This document shows, one piece after another, positions 61,590 to 64,000 of a DNA stretch of 64,000 nt (its first letter is position 1; every line of letters starts with the position of its first letter). Where the stretch lies: contig JACPWC010000006.1 in the NCBI GenBank assembly GCA_016197225.1, positions 1 to 64,000 on the forward strand, read 5' to 3'. This DNA comes from Chloroflexota bacterium (GTDB taxonomy: Bacteria > Chloroflexota > Anaerolineae > Anaerolineales > VGOW01). Both the position numbers and the translations under genes were made by a program. The notes under the pieces are model-generated. The model saw nothing but the letters and a program-made list of their open reading frames with translations, was not told where the DNA came from and made no database searches.

Positions 61590-62130
61590 GTGAAGACGGA
61601 TATTTTGCCGCCAGCTTCAGGACGGTATTGAACCCCCGAAACGTCGTCTGAATTTTCAGCGTTCGCTCGAACAGCGCATTGGAAAAGGTCGACTCGCTTT
61701 GTTTCTTCCGGCACAGCCAGTACACTTCCCGGCCATGCGCGTGAAAATCGTCAATATCGGTCTTCAAGCGCATCAGGGTTTTTTGGGCCTCGCCCGGCAA
61801 TGGCTCGGCCAGGAAGGCCACGTTGAGCGCCCCGGCGGATTGCAACGCCGAGTCGGTGAAGGGTTTGTAATGGGCGATGGCCGCAACCTCGGCGTCGGTT
61901 CGGATAAACGTGGCAACTTCGTAACCGAGAGACTGGTGTAGAAGCTTTTCAATTCTTGTTTGCAGAGCTTGCGTCTTGCCGGACTTTGTTTCGAATATCA
62001 CGTTGCCGCTGGCGATGAACGTCTCGACCTTCGAGAACCCGAGCGACTCGAAGAGCGCCCGCAGTTCATCCATTTTGACGGTGTGGCCGCCGACATTAAT
62101 GGCTCGTAGAAAGGCAATATATCTGGGCAT
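61573..62130 (-). CDS. DUF1697 protein
   Basis: 185 residues, YIAFLRAINVGGHTVKMDELRALFESLGFSKVETFIASGNVIFE is the complete DUF1697 signature. Small alpha/beta protein of unknown function; a widespread accessory gene. ATG at 62130. It converges with the AbiEii gene and overlaps its last 17 bp. Confidence 0.9.
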   Translation of the reverse strand: MPRYIAFLRAINVGGHTVKMDELRALFESLGFSKVETFIASGNVIFETKSGKTQALQTRIEKLLHQSLGYEVATFIRTDAEVAAIAHYKPFTDSALQSAGALNVAFLAEPLPGEAQKTLMRLKTDIDDFHAHGREVYWLCRKKQSESTFSNALFERTLKIQTTFRGFNTVLKLAAKYPSSLSQER

Positions 62131-62134
62131 GAGG

Positions 62135-62176
62135 CCTCAACTGTCTCCCTGTCTCCTTGTTTCCTTGTTTCCTTGT

Positions 62177-62178
<2 letters not shown>
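62135..62178. repeat. CTTGTTTC short tandem repeat
   Basis: TCTCCCTGTCTCCTTGTTTC followed by two further CTTGTTTC/A units between the DUF1697 and uvrA genes; the uvrA stop lies at its right end. Confidence 0.6.

Positions 62179-64000
<1,822 letters not shown>

Overview
The window looks like part of a high-GC bacterial chromosome, most likely a Chloroflexota (Anaerolineae-like) lineage. That assignment is an inference from gene content and style: methylmalonyl-CoA mutase with its MeaB chaperone, many Pro/Thr-rich secreted proteins with fibronectin-like domains, DUF2085/DUF4013/DUF4126 membrane proteins, a DUF4388 plus small-GTPase operon, a solitary Flp-type pilin, GAF-rich kinases, and many short palindromic intergenic repeats. 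No rRNA, CRISPR array, prophage or transposase was seen.

Layout. (1) 1-2.9 kb: end of a B12-dependent mutase, meaB, a GNAT acetyltransferase and prs, closed by a strong terminator. (2) 2.9-16.1 kb, minus strand: large exported modular proteins that share fibronectin/Ig-like repeats with an LGR..GGRT signature. They include a six-hairpin-like protein, a BNR/sortilin-type beta-propeller protein, a metzincin-like protease and a 1569-aa VWA/lipase fusion. The propeller protein and a small lipoprotein sit behind a c-di-GMP-I riboswitch with a transcription terminator. (3) 16.4-24.9 kb: a long secA, a secreted heme-c protein, adenosine deaminase, a small membrane protein and mutM. (4) 24.9-29.8 kb: a membrane histidine kinase, tRNA-Asn and a run of small integral membrane proteins. 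(5) 29.9-34.9 kb, minus strand: a thiamine operon with TPP riboswitch, thiN, thiB-, thiP- and thiQ-like genes, ending in a DUF402 gene. (6) 35.9-50.4 kb, all minus strand: a signalling neighbourhood with two paralogous alpha/beta hydrolases (one lacking the nucleophile serine), two response regulators, a 2500-aa kinase with about eleven GAF domains, a left-handed beta-helix protein, a V4R-domain protein, a Ras/MglA-like GTPase and a DUF4388 protein. (7) 50.4-57.2 kb: miaB, a four-helix-bundle (IVP) gene flanked by repeats, a methyltransferase, a LysM protein, a 51-aa Flp pilin, queG and glutamate dehydrogenase. (8) 57.2-64 kb: an MmeI-like DNA methyltransferase/nuclease that appears 5'-truncated, abutting head-to-head an AbiEii-type nucleotidyltransferase module, then a DUF1697 gene and the 3' part of uvrA.

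Intergenic space holds several dispersed palindromic repeat families. One is a 108-bp MITE-like element in two copies, one is a GACAACGGAT family in four full or half copies, and one is an AGACTTCGGAAGTCT family in two copies. Repeat remnants appear to supply the -35 of secA, the start codon of queG and the 3' end of thiN. Secretion (secA), c-di-GMP control of surface proteins, and the GAF-kinase/GTPase cluster together suggest a surface-attached, environment-sensing lifestyle; this is an inference.
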